Below, in pieces: positions 1 to 9,251 of a stretch of DNA of 64,000 nucleotides. Origin of the DNA: Lactobacillales bacterium (GTDB taxonomy: Bacteria; Bacillota_I; Bacilli_A; RF39; UBA660); NCBI GenBank assembly GCA_015059545.1, contig SVAG01000001.1, positions 1-64,000 on the forward strand, in the 5' to 3' direction. The notes below the pieces were generated by a model, which searched no databases, was not told the origin of the DNA, and worked only from the letters and a program-made list of their open reading frames with translations. Position numbers and translations under genes: made by a program. Each line of letters begins with the position of its first letter. Positions within the stretch are counted from its first letter, which is position 1.

Positions 1-397
1 CTTTTGCTTTTTCATTTTCATATGTTACCATATATCCGTTTATACACATATTTGCATATATTATATTTTTATTCTTTATTTCTATTTCTCCATATGTTGG
101 TTTTGTTCCTTTTACGTTTATATCTAAATTTTCTACATCTTCTTTTCCGTCTTTAAATCTATTTTTATTTTTTAATTCATCTAATCCTATTTCATATTCT
201 ACTGCTTTTATATATCCATATGCACTATCTACTGCAGCACTTTTTCTTGCATCTTCTATCATATTTAATACAATTGGTACTGCGATAAGTGCGATGATTG
301 CTAGTATTACTATTACCGCTAAAAGTTCTATTAGTGTAAATCCTTTTTTATTGGTATTTTTTAAATACCCCCCCCCGAAGTTACTATTTGCTACCAT
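1..397 (-). CDS. Type IV prepilin-like protein (3' part outside window)
   Basis: The reading frame is open from the ATG at 397 to the window edge, so the C-terminus is missing. The N-terminus has a 19-residue basic leader ending in glycine followed by FTLIELLAVIVILAIIALI, the class III signal and hydrophobic helix of type IV prepilins and pseudopilins. The predicted cleavage is G19/F20, and Glu at mature position 5 is present, as needed for prepilin peptidase processing and assembly. Such proteins build pili, secretion pseudopili or the DNA-uptake pilus. The start has a good AGGAG ribosome site. Codons 8-10 (GGG GGG GGG) form an uninterrupted G9 tract in the leader (positions 368-376), which is striking in such AT-rich DNA. 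Which pilus system it serves cannot be told, because its neighbours lie outside the window. Confidence 0.85.
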   Translation of the reverse strand, partial: MVANSNFGGGYLKNTNKKGFTLIELLAVIVILAIIALIAVPIVLNMIEDARKSAAVDSAYGYIKAVEYEIGLDELKNKNRFKDGKEDVENLDINVKGTKPTYGEIEIKNKNIIYANMCINGYMVTYENEKAK

Positions 398-424
398 ATT
401 TTTACACTCCTTTACTATATATAT

Positions 425-453
425 AGTATATAATAAAAAAATCAATTTTTCAA
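425..453 (-). promoter_or_regulatory. Predicted sigma-A promoter of the prepilin gene
   Basis: TTGAAA (448-453) and TATACT (425-430) are separated by exactly 17 bp, about 30 bp upstream of the prepilin start codon. This gives the prepilin gene its own promoter, separate from the ribosomal operon that ends just upstream. Confidence 0.7.
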
Positions 454-480
454 CAAAAAAAAAGACACTATTTTGTGTCT
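454..480 (-). terminator. Intrinsic terminator of the ribosomal protein operon
   Basis: The arms AGACAC and GTGTCT (463-468 and 475-480) form a hairpin followed on the - strand by a run of nine or more T. The stem overlaps the rplQ stop codon. It closes the long S10-spc-alpha operon. Confidence 0.8.
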
Positions 481-824
481 CCTTCAACTAATTCTAAGAT
501 TACCATTAACGCATCGTCTCCTCTACGTTCTTCTAATTTTAGAATTCTAGTATATCCACCGTTTCTATTTGCGAATCTTACTGCTAAGTCATCAAATACT
601 TTTTTAGTGGCTTCTTTATCATTTTGCATAAAAGCTAAAGCTTTTCTTCTTGAAACTAAATCACCTTTTTTACCATAAGTAATCATTTTATCAACAAATT
701 TACGAGTTTCTTTTGCTCTTGTTTCTGTTGTTTCAATTCTTTCATTCATAATAAGGTTTTTAGTTAAATTAGCAAGCATACTTCTTCTATGTTTACATGT
801 ACGTCCTAATTTTCTATAAGCCAT
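468..824 (-). CDS. rplQ: 50S ribosomal protein L17
   Basis: The 118-residue product begins [16 protein letters not shown], the conserved L17 N-terminus, and has the usual length for the bacterial protein. L17 binds near the peptide exit tunnel of the large subunit. It is the last gene of the operon, 14 bp downstream of rpoA as in most Bacillota, and its stop codon lies inside the terminator hairpin. Confidence 0.97.
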   Translation of the reverse strand: MAYRKLGRTCKHRRSMLANLTKNLIMNERIETTETRAKETRKFVDKMITYGKKGDLVSRRKALAFMQNDKEATKKVFDDLAVRFANRNGGYTRILKLEERRGDDALMVILELVEGDTK

Positions 825-838
825 AATATACCTCCTTA

Positions 839-1789
839 TTAATCGTCTTCACGGAATTTAAGTCCCATATCTTTAATTTTGTCGATAACTTCTTTTAAAG
901 ATTTTTTACCTAAATTACGTATTTTCATCATTTCTAATTCTGATTTTTCAGTTAAATCACCTAATGTGTTAATTCCAGCTCTTTTTAAACAATTGTAAGC
1001 TCTTACTGAGAAATCTAAATCATCGATTGATGTTTCTAATTTCTTAAGTTTAGAATCTTCTTGTTTAGCTGTCATTATACCAGTCATATCAGCTATTTCT
1101 GAAAGTTCTGTTAAAACATTAAAATGTTCAATTAATATTTTAGCACCTAAAGCCATAGCTTCTTCTGGACGAATAGATCCTTTTGTACTTACATACATAA
1201 TTAATTTATCGAAATTAGCATCTTGTCCAACACGTGCACTTTCTACATCATAACTTATTCTTTCTACTGGTGAATAATTTGAATCTATAGGCATAAATCC
1301 TATTTTTAGATTTTCAATGAATTTTTTATTTTCGTTAGCTTGAGCATATCCTCTACCATTAGCAACGATTAATTCCATATTTAATTTTCCACCTTTTGAT
1401 AATGTAGCTATTACATGATCTGGGTTAATTATTTCTACATCAGCATCTCCTTTAATTGAAGCTGCTGTTACAGTTCCTTCTTCTTCAACATTTAAAGTTA
1501 AAGTTTTTACTTCATCTGAATTATTTTTTAAAACTATACCTTTTAAGTTTAAGATTATTGAAGTAACATCTTCTCTTACACCTTCGATAGTTTGGAATTC
1601 ATGCATTACTCCATCAATTCTAACTGCTACTATAGCACTACCTGGCATATTTGATAACATTACTCTTCTTAAAGCATTACCGATTGTAGTTCCGAATCCT
1701 CTTTCAAGTGGTTCTAATTCAAATTTTCCATAATTATTGTTTTCAATATAATCAGTTATTTTATACATTGGTTTTTCAAAATTTAACAC
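839..1789 (-). CDS. rpoA: DNA-directed RNA polymerase subunit alpha
   Basis: Alpha nucleates RNA polymerase assembly through its N-terminal domain and contacts UP elements and activators through its C-terminal domain. Both are visible: [17 protein letters not shown] in the N-terminal domain and [19 protein letters not shown] plus [12 protein letters not shown] in the C-terminal domain. I chose the GTG at 1789, which gives 316 residues beginning (M)LNFEKP. It has an AAGGGAG ribosome site 9 nt upstream and aligns with B. subtilis RpoA, which begins MIEIEKP. A longer in-frame ATG at 1840 would run 31 bp back into rpsK and adds residues that no family member has. The gene sits between rpsK and rplQ, as usual. 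Confidence 0.95.
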   Translation of the reverse strand: MLNFEKPMYKITDYIENNNYGKFELEPLERGFGTTIGNALRRVMLSNMPGSAIVAVRIDGVMHEFQTIEGVREDVTSIILNLKGIVLKNNSDEVKTLTLNVEEEGTVTAASIKGDADVEIINPDHVIATLSKGGKLNMELIVANGRGYAQANENKKFIENLKIGFMPIDSNYSPVERISYDVESARVGQDANFDKLIMYVSTKGSIRPEEAMALGAKILIEHFNVLTELSEIADMTGIMTAKQEDSKLKKLETSIDDLDFSVRAYNCLKRAGINTLGDLTEKSELEMMKIRNLGKKSLKEVIDKIKDMGLKFREDD

Positions 1790-1809
1790 TTTTGTACACT
1801 CCCTTTCTA

Positions 1810-2193
1810 TTATCCACGTGGACGTTTTGGTGGACGACATCCGTTATGTGGTACAGGTGTTACATCATTAATTGAAGAAATTTCAAGACCAGCTGTTTGT
1901 AGTGAACGAATAGCTGTTTCACGTCCAGATCCTAATCCTTTTACATAAACTTCAACTTTTCTCATTCCCATATCGAAAGCTGCTTTTCCAGCTGCTTCTG
2001 CTGCCATACCTGCAGCAAATGGAGTTGATTTTTTACTTCCTTTAAATCCTAAAGTACCAGCTGAAGCCCAACTAATTGCATTACCTTCTTTATCACTAAG
2101 TGTTACTATAGTGTTATTGAAAGTTGAATGAATGAATGCTTTACCTTCTGGTACATTCTTTTTAACTTTACGTTTTCTTGGTTTATAAGCCAT
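1810..2193 (-). CDS. rpsK: 30S ribosomal protein S11
   Basis: The 127-residue protein contains the S11 hallmarks [37 protein letters not shown] and the basic C-terminus [12 protein letters not shown]11 lies on the platform of the small subunit near the mRNA exit. A strong GGAGG site precedes the ATG. Order rpsM-rpsK-rpoA is standard. Confidence 0.97.
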   Translation of the reverse strand: MAYKPRKRKVKKNVPEGKAFIHSTFNNTIVTLSDKEGNAISWASAGTLGFKGSKKSTPFAAGMAAEAAGKAAFDMGMRKVEVYVKGLGSGRETAIRSLQTAGLEISSINDVTPVPHNGCRPPKRPRG

Positions 2194-2218
2194 TTTATAA
2201 CCTCCTTTTCAGTTACTA

Positions 2219-2584
2219 TTATTTTTTCTTATTAGCTACTGTTTTTCCTTTTCCTTTACGAGTTCTAGCATTTCTACTAGTTCTTTGACCTCTTACAGGT
2301 AAACCTTTTTTATGACGAGTTCCTTGATATGAATTTATTTCCATTTTAGTTTTAATATTCATATTTACTTCACGTCTTAAATCACCTTCGATTGTATATT
2401 TTTCAATTTGTTCACGAATACGATTTAATTCATCATTGTCTAATTGTCCAGCTCTTTTAGTTGGATCAACTTTAGCATCTTCTAATATTTGTTTTGATAA
2501 ACTTCTACCAATTCCATAAATATAAGTTAATGCGATTTCAATTACTTTTTTGTCTGGTATATCTACACCTTTAATACGTGCCAT
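2219..2584 (-). CDS. rpsM: 30S ribosomal protein S13
   Basis: The 121-residue protein begins [19 protein letters not shown] and ends in a basic tail ([15 protein letters not shown]), typical of S13. S13 forms intersubunit bridges and contacts P-site tRNA through this tail. It is preceded by an AGGAGG-type site, and lies between rpmJ and rpsK as in other Bacillota. Confidence 0.97.
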   Translation of the reverse strand: MARIKGVDIPDKKVIEIALTYIYGIGRSLSKQILEDAKVDPTKRAGQLDNDELNRIREQIEKYTIEGDLRREVNMNIKTKMEINSYQGTRHKKGLPVRGQRTSRNARTRKGKGKTVANKKK

Positions 2585-2598
2585 AAAACACCTCCTTA

Positions 2599-2712
2599 TT
2601 AACCTTGTCTTTGTTTATGTTTTGGATTATTACAAATTACTATAACTTTTCCGTTTCTTCTGATAATTCTACATTTATCACACATTTTTTTTACTGATGG
2701 TCTTACCTTCAT
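2599..2712 (-). CDS. rpmJ: 50S ribosomal protein L36 (zinc-binding form)
   Basis: This 37-codon gene encodes a protein beginning [19 protein letters not shown] and ending NPKHKQRQG. The three cysteines at 11, 14 and 27 and the histidine at 32 make the zinc ribbon of the C+ form of L36. It fits exactly between infA and rpsM, its normal place, and has an AGGAGG-like site just upstream of the ATG. Confidence 0.96.
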   Translation of the reverse strand: MKVRPSVKKMCDKCRIIRRNGKVIVICNNPKHKQRQG

Positions 2713-2722
2713 ATTATCCCTC

Positions 2723-2983
2723 CTATTTTCTATAGGTTATACGCCCACGTGTTAAGTCATATTCTGATAATTCGATAGTTACTGTATCACCTGGTAAAAT
2801 GCGAATATAGTTCATTCGGATTTTACCAGAAACGTGAGCTATTACAGTATGTTTGTTTTCAAGTTCTACCCTGAATTGACCTCCTGGTAAAACATCTAAT
2901 ACTTTACCTTCTACTTCTATAGCAGACTTTTTTGAAGTATTATCTTCTACTTTTTGTCCTCTATTTTGTTGTTTTTTTGGCAT
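2723..2983 (-). CDS. infA: Translation initiation factor IF-1 with N-terminal extension
   Basis: Residues from about 21 to 86 are an intact S1-type OB fold with the conserved [17 protein letters not shown] and [13 protein letters not shown]-1 binds the A site of the 30S subunit during initiation. The protein is 86 residues against about 72 in most bacteria. The extra N-terminal stretch ([20 protein letters not shown]) is polar and basic. The start is supported by an AGAGGTG site 6 nt upstream, and no later ATG is available before the OB fold. The gene follows adk directly; the methionine aminopeptidase gene often found between them is absent. Confidence 0.95.
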   Translation of the reverse strand: MPKKQQNRGQKVEDNTSKKSAIEVEGKVLDVLPGGQFRVELENKHTVIAHVSGKIRMNYIRILPGDTVTIELSEYDLTRGRITYRK

Positions 2984-3010
2984 TTTTTCACCTCTTTGTT
3001 TATTTTATAA

Positions 3011-3056
3011 ACCCATCTATACTAGTCAGTATATTTTTAATGCCTGTTAGATAGGT
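3011..3056 (-). other. Imperfect inverted repeat in the infA leader
   Basis: The arms ACCTATCTA and TAGATGGGT (- strand reading) can pair over nine positions with one G-U pair, closing a 28-nt loop between adk and infA. No T run follows, so it is not a simple terminator. It could be an mRNA processing or translation control structure, but this is only inference from pairing. Confidence 0.35.
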
Positions 3057-3062
3057 AAGCAT

Positions 3063-3698
3063 TTAAGATATTATTTTAACTATTTCGTTAAATATTTCAT
3101 CTTTATCTAATAAATTAATTGTATATAATTTATTCTTTTCTTTATAAAATTCTAATATTGGATATGTTTCTTCTAAATATGTGTTATATCTATTATTAAA
3201 TATTTCTACAGTATCATCTATTCTTTTTTCTAATTTAGAATTACATTTATCACATATATTGTTATTAATAGGCATTAATTCTTCAATTAATTCACTATAT
3301 GAAGCACCGCATGTTTTACATACTAATCTTCCAACAATTCTACGTTCTAATTCTTCCTTTGAAACTTCTAAATATATTACTGCATCTATTTTATCTGTGA
3401 TTTTATCTAAGTTAATTGCTTGATTAATATTTCTAGGAAATCCGTCTAGTATAAATCCATTATCTAAGTCAGATTCATTTAATCTTTTTTCCATGATTTT
3501 TAATATTAATTCATCTTCAACTAGTTTACCACTTTGCATTCTTTGTTTTAAAGATTCGCTTAGATCATTACCTTTTTCGATTTCTGATCTAAGCAAATCC
3601 CCAACAGAGATATGAACCATATTAAATTTACTACAAAGCATTTTTGCTTGAGTACCTTTCCCTGCACCTGGTGGTGCGATTAGAATTATATTTTTCAT
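3063..3698 (-). CDS. adk: Adenylate kinase
   Basis: It interconverts ATP + AMP and 2 ADP in the cytoplasm. The 211-residue product has the P-loop APPGAGKGTQ at the N-terminus, the NMP-binding segment with GDLLR and GFPRN, and a LID domain with CKTCG and CDKC. These four cysteines indicate the zinc-binding LID typical of Gram-positive enzymes. The ATG overlaps the secY stop in an ATGA arrangement, so the two are translationally coupled. Confidence 0.97.
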   Translation of the reverse strand: MKNIILIAPPGAGKGTQAKMLCSKFNMVHISVGDLLRSEIEKGNDLSESLKQRMQSGKLVEDELILKIMEKRLNESDLDNGFILDGFPRNINQAINLDKITDKIDAVIYLEVSKEELERRIVGRLVCKTCGASYSELIEELMPINNNICDKCNSKLEKRIDDTVEIFNNRYNTYLEETYPILEFYKEKNKLYTINLLDKDEIFNEIVKIIS

Positions 3699-4960
3699 TT
3701 ACGTTTTCCTCTTCCTCTTGTGTAATTACGTGTCACAAGTTCACTTTCTAATTGTTTGTATACTTCTAGAGCAACACCTACAACGATTAATAAACTAGTT
3801 CCCCCGATACTTACACTAGAAGGTAAATCTGAGAATGCACTAAATAATACAGGAATAGCTGCGATAATTGCTAGGGCAGTTGCTCCTAAAACAGTGATTC
3901 TTTTTAATACACCTTTAATGTATTTTGTTGTTTCTTCTCCAGGTCTAACTCCAGGAATAAATCCTCCATTTTGACCTAAATTTTCTGATAACTCATCTGG
4001 TTTAATTTGTAAGAATGTATAGAAGTAAGCAAATACAAATATACATACAATATAAAGTATAAATCCAGTTGGAGTTGTCATTGTTAACCATTTTTCTACA
4101 AATGTAGTTATTGCCGCTTTTTTAGCTACTGCTGATACTATACCTGGAATAGTAAGTATAATAGAAGCAAAAATTACTGGCATAACTCCTGCAGAGTTTA
4201 ATTTAAATGGTATATAACTATTTTGTTTACCATACATACTTGTTGTTTTATTAGCATATTGTATTGGAATTCTTCTTTCAGAAGTTTCTACAAATACTAC
4301 ACCAAGCAGAATGATTATATAAAGTAATACAAATCCTACAAATTTTAATATTCCCATTGTTCCACCATCTGGTACAAATGAATTATAAGTTACATAGAAC
4401 ATATTTGGAAGTGTTGCAATTATACCTGCCATGATTATCATTGAAGTACCATTTCCAAGTCCTTTTTCAGTAATTCTATCACCCATCCAAAGAAGTAGTG
4501 AAGTTCCTGCTGTAAGGATTAAAGCAAATGTTAAATAATCCATAGGTGTTCCGTTATTTACGAATGCAAATGAGAACACATATCCTTGTACAAATGCTAG
4601 TACAATTCCTATATATCTAGTAATTCTATTTAATTTATTTCTACCTGTTTGACCTTGTTTACCAAGTTCTGAGAAATATGGAATAATATCCATTTGTAAT
4701 AATTGCATTACGATAGATGCATTGATGTAAGGTATAACCCCTAGAGCAAATATTGAGAATTGTTCTAAAGCTCCTCCACCCATAGCATTTAATAGTTCTA
4801 AGAAGCCTAAACTAGTGTCTCCTAAACTATCTCTATCAATTCCTGGAACAATTATTGTAGTTCCTAATTTAAATATAAATAACATAAGAAATGTGAAATA
4901 AATTCTCTTTCTTAAGTCTTTATTTTGAGGTTTGAATAATTGTCTCATTTTCTTAAACAA
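3695..4960 (-). CDS. secY: Protein translocase subunit SecY
   Basis: The 421-residue membrane protein forms the central pore of the Sec translocon and is predicted to span the membrane ten times. Recognisable segments are FTFLMLFIFKLGTTIIVPGID near the N-terminus, the cytoplasmic loop with SERRIPIQYANK and the C-terminal LESELVTRNYTRGRGKRK, which contact the ribosome. The stop codon is TGA and lies within the adk start, showing that TGA is a stop in this organism. It follows rplO with no gap, as in the usual spc operon. Confidence 0.97.
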   Translation of the reverse strand: MFKKMRQLFKPQNKDLRKRIYFTFLMLFIFKLGTTIIVPGIDRDSLGDTSLGFLELLNAMGGGALEQFSIFALGVIPYINASIVMQLLQMDIIPYFSELGKQGQTGRNKLNRITRYIGIVLAFVQGYVFSFAFVNNGTPMDYLTFALILTAGTSLLLWMGDRITEKGLGNGTSMIIMAGIIATLPNMFYVTYNSFVPDGGTMGILKFVGFVLLYIIILLGVVFVETSERRIPIQYANKTTSMYGKQNSYIPFKLNSAGVMPVIFASIILTIPGIVSAVAKKAAITTFVEKWLTMTTPTGFILYIVCIFVFAYFYTFLQIKPDELSENLGQNGGFIPGVRPGEETTKYIKGVLKRITVLGATALAIIAAIPVLFSAFSDLPSSVSIGGTSLLIVVGVALEVYKQLESELVTRNYTRGRGKRK

Positions 4961-5404
4961 TTAGATCACCTCTACTTTTCCACCTAATTTTTCTATCTCA
5001 TGTTGAGCTTTTTCTGAAAATTTGTGTGCTTTAACTGTTAATTTCTTTTCTAAAGTCCCGTTTCCTAAAACTTTAACACCATCTAATTGATTTTTTAATA
5101 ATCCCATTTCTTTTAATAATTCTGGTGTAATAACTGCATCGTTTTCAAATTTATTTAAATCATCTAAGTTAATAACTGCATATTCTACTTTAAATCTAGC
5201 ATTAGTAAATCCTCTTTTAGGTAATCTTCTATATAGTGGTAATTGTCCACCTTCAAATCCTGGTTTACGACTATATCCACTTCTTGATTTTTGACCGTTT
5301 TCTCCACGTCCAGAAGTTTTTCCTAAACCACTACCTGGTCCACGTCCAACTCTTTTACGTGTTTTAGTTGCTCCATAATTTGGAGAAATTGTATGTAATT
5401 TCAT
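4961..5404 (-). CDS. rplO: 50S ribosomal protein L15
   Basis: The 147-residue protein has the glycine- and arginine-rich N-terminus ([20 protein letters not shown]) that threads into 23S rRNA, and the C-terminal globular part. The last base of the rpsE stop is the first base of its start, so it follows S5 directly. The rpmD (L30) gene that normally separates the two is missing. Confidence 0.97.
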   Translation of the reverse strand: MKLHTISPNYGATKTRKRVGRGPGSGLGKTSGRGENGQKSRSGYSRKPGFEGGQLPLYRRLPKRGFTNARFKVEYAVINLDDLNKFENDAVITPELLKEMGLLKNQLDGVKVLGNGTLEKKLTVKAHKFSEKAQHEIEKLGGKVEVI

Positions 5405-5943
5405 TAAATTATTTCCTCAACTTTCTTACCTCTTAAAGCTGCGATTTCTTCAGCTGTTCTTTGAGATTTTAATGCTTCTAAAGTTGCATATGCCATATTA
5501 ATTTTTGTATTTGAACCTAATGATTTAGATAAGATATCTTTAACACCAGCAAGTTCTAATACTGCACGAACTGGTCCACCAGCTTTAACTCCTGTACCAC
5601 GTCCTGCAGGTTTAAGCATTACTTTACTTGCTCCTCTTACACCGATTGCTTCATGTGGGATTGTTCTATCTTCAATTAAAGAAATTCTAGTTACATTTTT
5701 AGTTGCTGCACTAACAGCTTTTTTAATTGCATCTGGTACTTCGTTAGCTTTTCCAGTACCTAAACCAACTTTACCTTTTCTATCTCCTACTACTACAGTA
5801 GCTGAGAAACGAAAATGACGACCACCTTTAGTTACTTTTGTAACACGACCAATATTAATTACTTCTTCATCGTAAATCTTTTGTTGTCTTTCTCTTGGTT
5901 GTCTTTGAACTTTTTTACGTGGTTCTCTTGTTTTTTCTTCCAT
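5404..5943 (-). CDS. rpsE: 30S ribosomal protein S5
   Basis: S5 helps decoding fidelity and mRNA unwinding at the entry pore. The protein (179 residues) has a basic N-terminal extension, then the double-stranded RNA-binding fold ([36 protein letters not shown]) and the C-terminal ribosomal fold ([18 protein letters not shown]). It overlaps rplO by one base, without an intervening rpmD. Confidence 0.97.
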   Translation of the reverse strand: MEEKTREPRKKVQRQPRERQQKIYDEEVINIGRVTKVTKGGRHFRFSATVVVGDRKGKVGLGTGKANEVPDAIKKAVSAATKNVTRISLIEDRTIPHEAIGVRGASKVMLKPAGRGTGVKAGGPVRAVLELAGVKDILSKSLGSNTKINMAYATLEALKSQRTAEEIAALRGKKVEEII

Positions 5944-5957
5944 TGGTTTACCTCCTT

Positions 5958-6320
5958 TTAGAATTTTAATCCATTTTCACGTGCTGCTTCTGCTAAAGCT
6001 TTAACACGTCCATGATATAGGTATCCACCTCTATCAAAAACTACTTCAGTTATTTTAGCATCTTTTGCTCTTTTAGCTAAAACTTCTCCAACTTTAGTAG
6101 CTGCCTCTACATTTCCACCATTTGTTAATTTTAATTCTTTGTCAATAGAAGAAGCACTTACTAATGTAGTTCCGTTTTCATCATCTATTATTTGAGCAAA
6201 TATATTTCCATTTGATCTAAACACATTTAATCTTGGTACACTAGTTGTTCCAGAGATTTTGTTTCTTACACGAGTGTGTCTAGCTTTACGAACATCATTA
6301 CGAGCTACTTTTTTAATCAT
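5958..6320 (-). CDS. rplR: 50S ribosomal protein L18
   Basis: This 120-residue protein carries the L18 signatures [20 protein letters not shown] and the C-terminal [21 protein letters not shown]18 binds 5S rRNA with L5 and L25. Position between rplF and rpsE is standard. Confidence 0.97.
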   Translation of the reverse strand: MIKKVARNDVRKARHTRVRNKISGTTSVPRLNVFRSNGNIFAQIIDDENGTTLVSASSIDKELKLTNGGNVEAATKVGEVLAKRAKDAKITEVVFDRGGYLYHGRVKALAEAARENGLKF

Positions 6321-6344
6321 GAGTATGCATCTCCTTTACTTAAG

Positions 6345-6875
6345 TTATGCTGCTTTCTTTCCTTCTTTACGACGAACAACTTCATCTTTATAACGAATAC
6401 CTTTACCTTTGTATGGTTCAGGTTGTCTTATTTTTCTGATGTTTGCAGCAAATTCACCAACAAGACATTTATCTATACCTGAAATAGTAAGTTCTGTATT
6501 ACTTTGAACTTCAATTTTAAGTCCAGCTGGAACTTCTACTTCTACTGGATGAGAATATCCTGCGTTAACAACTAAGTTTGAACCTTTTTGTTGAAAACGA
6601 TATCCAACACCAATAATTTCTAATTTTCTTTCATATCCTTCAGTAACACCAATAATCATATTTTTGATATTAGCATTTGTAGTTCCATGAAAGTTTTTAA
6701 AATTGTCATTTTTTCTTGTAACAGTTAATTCATTACCGTTAACTTCGATATTAATGTTTTCATTAATTTCAGTAGAAAGTTCACCTTTAGGACCTTTTAC
6801 TGTAACAACATTACCATCTACAGTTACTGTTACATTTTCTGGTACGGTAAGTACTCTATTACCAATACGACTCAT
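6345..6875 (-). CDS. rplF: 50S ribosomal protein L6
   Basis: The 176-residue protein has the two repeated L6 folds. It begins MSRIGNRVLTVPENVTV and ends with the C-terminal signature EPYKGKGIRYKDEVVRRKEG. L6 lies near the sarcin-ricin loop and the factor-binding site. The spc operon order rpsH-rplF-rplR is kept. Confidence 0.97.
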   Translation of the reverse strand: MSRIGNRVLTVPENVTVTVDGNVVTVKGPKGELSTEINENINIEVNGNELTVTRKNDNFKNFHGTTNANIKNMIIGVTEGYERKLEIIGVGYRFQQKGSNLVVNAGYSHPVEVEVPAGLKIEVQSNTELTISGIDKCLVGEFAANIRKIRQPEPYKGKGIRYKDEVVRRKEGKKAA

Positions 6876-6893
6876 ATTTATCCTCCTTACTTT

Positions 6894-7286
6894 CTACCAA
6901 ATGTAAGCTAATACTTCTCCACCTAGTGATTCTTTTCTTGCTTCTCTATCTACCATTAAACCTTTTGATGTAGAAATGATTGCAATACCAAGTCCATTAA
7001 GTACTCTAGGAAGTTCTTCAGCTTTTGCATAAACACGTAATCCTGGTTTTGAAATTCTTTTTAAACCTGTAATTACACGTTCTTTATTTTGTCCATATTT
7101 TAAATTTAAAACGATGATATCTTGTACATTATTTTTCTTAATTTTATAATCTGCAACATATCCTTCATTTTTTAAGATTTCTGCGATTGATATTTTCATC
7201 TTAGAAGCAGGTACTTCTACTTCTTTGTATCGCATTTGGTTAGCATTACGAATTCTTGTAAGCATATCTGCGATTGGATCTGTCAT
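6894..7286 (-). CDS. rpsH: 30S ribosomal protein S8
   Basis: The 130-residue protein begins [16 protein letters not shown] and ends with the conserved [23 protein letters not shown]8 binds the central domain of 16S rRNA and is a classical translational repressor of the spc operon in other bacteria; no such site was searched for here. Confidence 0.97.
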   Translation of the reverse strand: MTDPIADMLTRIRNANQMRYKEVEVPASKMKISIAEILKNEGYVADYKIKKNNVQDIIVLNLKYGQNKERVITGLKRISKPGLRVYAKAEELPRVLNGLGIAIISTSKGLMVDREARKESLGGEVLAYIW

Positions 7287-7298
7287 CTAAATCCCTCC

Positions 7299-7484
7299 TT
7301 ACCAACTTGATTTTTTCATTCCTGGAATTTGTCCTTTGTATGCTAATTCTCTAAAACATATACGGCAGATTCCATATTTTTTAAGTACTGAATGTGGTCT
7401 ACCACATCTATTACAACGAGTATATTCACGTACTTTGAATTTATTTGGTTTACTAGCCTTTACGACCATACTTTTTCTTGCCAT
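7299..7484 (-). CDS. rpsN: 30S ribosomal protein S14, zinc-binding type
   Basis: At 61 residues this is the short zinc form of S14 (type Z). It carries two CxxC pairs, [20 protein letters not shown], and ends [11 protein letters not shown]. It sits in its normal spc operon place between rplE and rpsH. Confidence 0.96.
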   Translation of the reverse strand: MARKSMVVKASKPNKFKVREYTRCNRCGRPHSVLKKYGICRICFRELAYKGQIPGMKKSSW

Positions 7485-7503
7485 AATTTCCTCCTAATAA
7501 TAA

Positions 7504-8043
7504 TTACTTCTTAAACGGCATACCGAAACCTTGTAATAAAGCAAATGCTTCTTCGTTTGTTTTTGCAGTTGTTACAAAAACAATATCCATACCGCGTACT
7601 TTTACTACTTTATCATATTCTATTTCTGAGAAAATTAATTGTTCTGTAAGCCCTAATGTATAGTTTCCTCTACCATCGAAAGCTTTATTAGATATTCCTC
7701 TAAAATCTCTAACACGTGGTAATGTTATACTAATTAATTTATCTAAGAAGTTGTACATGTTATCTCCACGTAAAGTAACTTTACATCCGATTCCTTGTCC
7801 TTCTCTTAATTTAAATCCTGCGATAGCTTTTTTAGATTTTGTAACAACTGGTTTTTGACCTGTTATTATTTCTAAATCTGCTACTGCTGCATCTAATAAT
7901 TTAGAATTTGTAGTTGCATCACCAACACCCATGTTAACAACTATTTTTTCAAGTTTTGGAATTTCCATTACATTTGAATAATTAAATTTTTCTCTTAAAC
8001 TAGGCATGATTTCTTCATTATATTTTGCTTTTAGGCGGTTCAT
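7504..8043 (-). CDS. rplE: 50S ribosomal protein L5
   Basis: The 179-residue protein shows the L5 signatures [11 protein letters not shown], the [20 protein letters not shown] segment and a conserved C-terminus ([17 protein letters not shown]). L5 binds 5S rRNA and P-site tRNA. Neighbours rplX and rpsN are as expected. Confidence 0.97.
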   Translation of the reverse strand: MNRLKAKYNEEIMPSLREKFNYSNVMEIPKLEKIVVNMGVGDATTNSKLLDAAVADLEIITGQKPVVTKSKKAIAGFKLREGQGIGCKVTLRGDNMYNFLDKLISITLPRVRDFRGISNKAFDGRGNYTLGLTEQLIFSEIEYDKVVKVRGMDIVFVTTAKTNEEAFALLQGFGMPFKK

Positions 8044-8060
8044 AATTACCCTCCTTCCAA

Positions 8061-8369
8061 TTAATCAAGACTTTCGTTTGATTTTTTAGAAATTCTTATT
8101 TTTTTACCATTTTTATCAACAGTATGTCCTATTCTGGTTCCTTTTTTAGTTTTAGGATCTATTATCATAACATTTGAAGCATGTATAGGTGCTTCCATTT
8201 CTTCAATACTTCCAGCATTTCCACCAGCAGGTTTGATGTGTTTTTTAATCATATTTACACCTTCAACTACTACTTTGTTATCAGCTCTAAGTATTTTTTT
8301 GATAAGACCTTCTTTACCTTTATCTTTACCAGCAATAACAACTACTTTATCTCCAGTTTTAAAGTTCAT
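8061..8369 (-). CDS. rplX: 50S ribosomal protein L24
   Basis: The 102-residue protein opens with a KOW motif ([20 protein letters not shown]), the RNA-binding signature of L24, an early assembly initiator of the large subunit. It follows rplN directly. Confidence 0.96.
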   Translation of the reverse strand: MNFKTGDKVVVIAGKDKGKEGLIKKILRADNKVVVEGVNMIKKHIKPAGGNAGSIEEMEAPIHASNVMIIDPKTKKGTRIGHTVDKNGKKIRISKKSNESLD

Positions 8370-8387
8370 ACTTTCCTCCTTCGAAAA

Positions 8388-8756
8388 TTATAATACTTCT
8401 TTTGCAAGTGAAACAATTTTCATATAATCTTTGTCACGTAATTCACGTGCTACTGGTCCAAATACACGAGTTCCAACTGGGCTCTTATCATCTTTAATAA
8501 TAACACAAGCGTTATCATCAAATTTAATATAAGATCCATCTTCTCTTTTTAGACCAAATTTACTTCTAACTATTACAGCTTTTACTACTTTTCCTTTTCC
8601 AACTGTACCGTTAGGAATTGCTTTTTTAACAGTTACTACAACTGTATCTCCAATATTTCCGAATTTTCTTTTACTTCCACCAAGTACACGTATAACACTA
8701 ACTTCACGAGCACCTGAGTTGTCAGCAACTTTTAAACGGCTTTCTTGTTGAATCAT
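8388..8756 (-). CDS. rplN: 50S ribosomal protein L14
   Basis: The 122-residue protein begins [19 protein letters not shown] and ends in [11 protein letters not shown], both diagnostic for L14. L14 helps form the bridge to the small subunit and is the target of the silencing factor RsfS in other bacteria. It lies between rpsQ and rplX. Confidence 0.97.
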   Translation of the reverse strand: MIQQESRLKVADNSGAREVSVIRVLGGSKRKFGNIGDTVVVTVKKAIPNGTVGKGKVVKAVIVRSKFGLKREDGSYIKFDDNACVIIKDDKSPVGTRVFGPVARELRDKDYMKIVSLAKEVL

Positions 8757-8781
8757 ATATTGATCCTCCTCCCAGTTTCAA

Positions 8782-9036
8782 TTATAAAATAATTGCTTTT
8801 TCTACTACTTCTACTAATCTAAAATGTTTTGTTCTAGATAGTGGTCTAGTTTCCACTATACGAACTGTATCACCCATTTTAGCTTCATTTTTTTCATCAT
8901 GAGCAGCGTATTTTTTTGAAGATTTAACACGCTTTCCATATAATGGATCTTTTTTATAAGTTTCAACTAAAACAGTAATTGTTTTATCTGTTTTATCACT
9001 TACTACTTTTCCTACTAATTCACGTTTATTTTGCAT
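8782..9036 (-). CDS. rpsQ: 30S ribosomal protein S17
   Basis: The 84-residue OB-fold protein has the signatures [17 protein letters not shown] and [20 protein letters not shown]17 binds 16S rRNA early in assembly. It shares one base with the end of rpmC. Confidence 0.97.
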   Translation of the reverse strand: MQNKRELVGKVVSDKTDKTITVLVETYKKDPLYGKRVKSSKKYAAHDEKNEAKMGDTVRIVETRPLSRTKHFRLVEVVEKAIIL

Positions 9037-9251
9037 TATTTAACCTCCTCACCTAGTTCACGTTCACGTAAAACTGTTTTCATACGTGCAACTAATTTTC
9101 TAAGTTCATTTATTCTTGAAGGTTTTTCTAAATTTCCAGTTGCTTGGCTAAAACGTAAATTGAATAATTCTTCTTTTGCAGATTCAATTTCTTTTACGAT
9201 TTCTTCATCTGATAATTTTCTTATTTCATTAATCTTCACGTTTTTCACCAT
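9036..9251 (-). CDS. rpmC: 50S ribosomal protein L29
   Basis: The short two-helix protein contains [16 protein letters not shown] and [17 protein letters not shown], typical of L29 at the exit of the peptide tunnel. The start is uncertain. The ATG at 9251 gives 71 residues, but the GTG at 9239 gives 67 residues beginning (M)KINEIRKL, closer to the family length and with GGTG about 6 nt upstream. Both overlap the 3' end of rplP. Confidence 0.93.
   Translation of the reverse strand: MVKNVKINEIRKLSDEEIVKEIESAKEELFNLRFSQATGNLEKPSRINELRKLVARMKTVLRERELGEEVK

Noticed and set aside
1790-1840. Longer rpoA start at the ATG at 1840
   Set aside because: It would overlap rpsK and adds 17 residues without family counterpart; the GTG at 1789 has the ribosome site and the family start.
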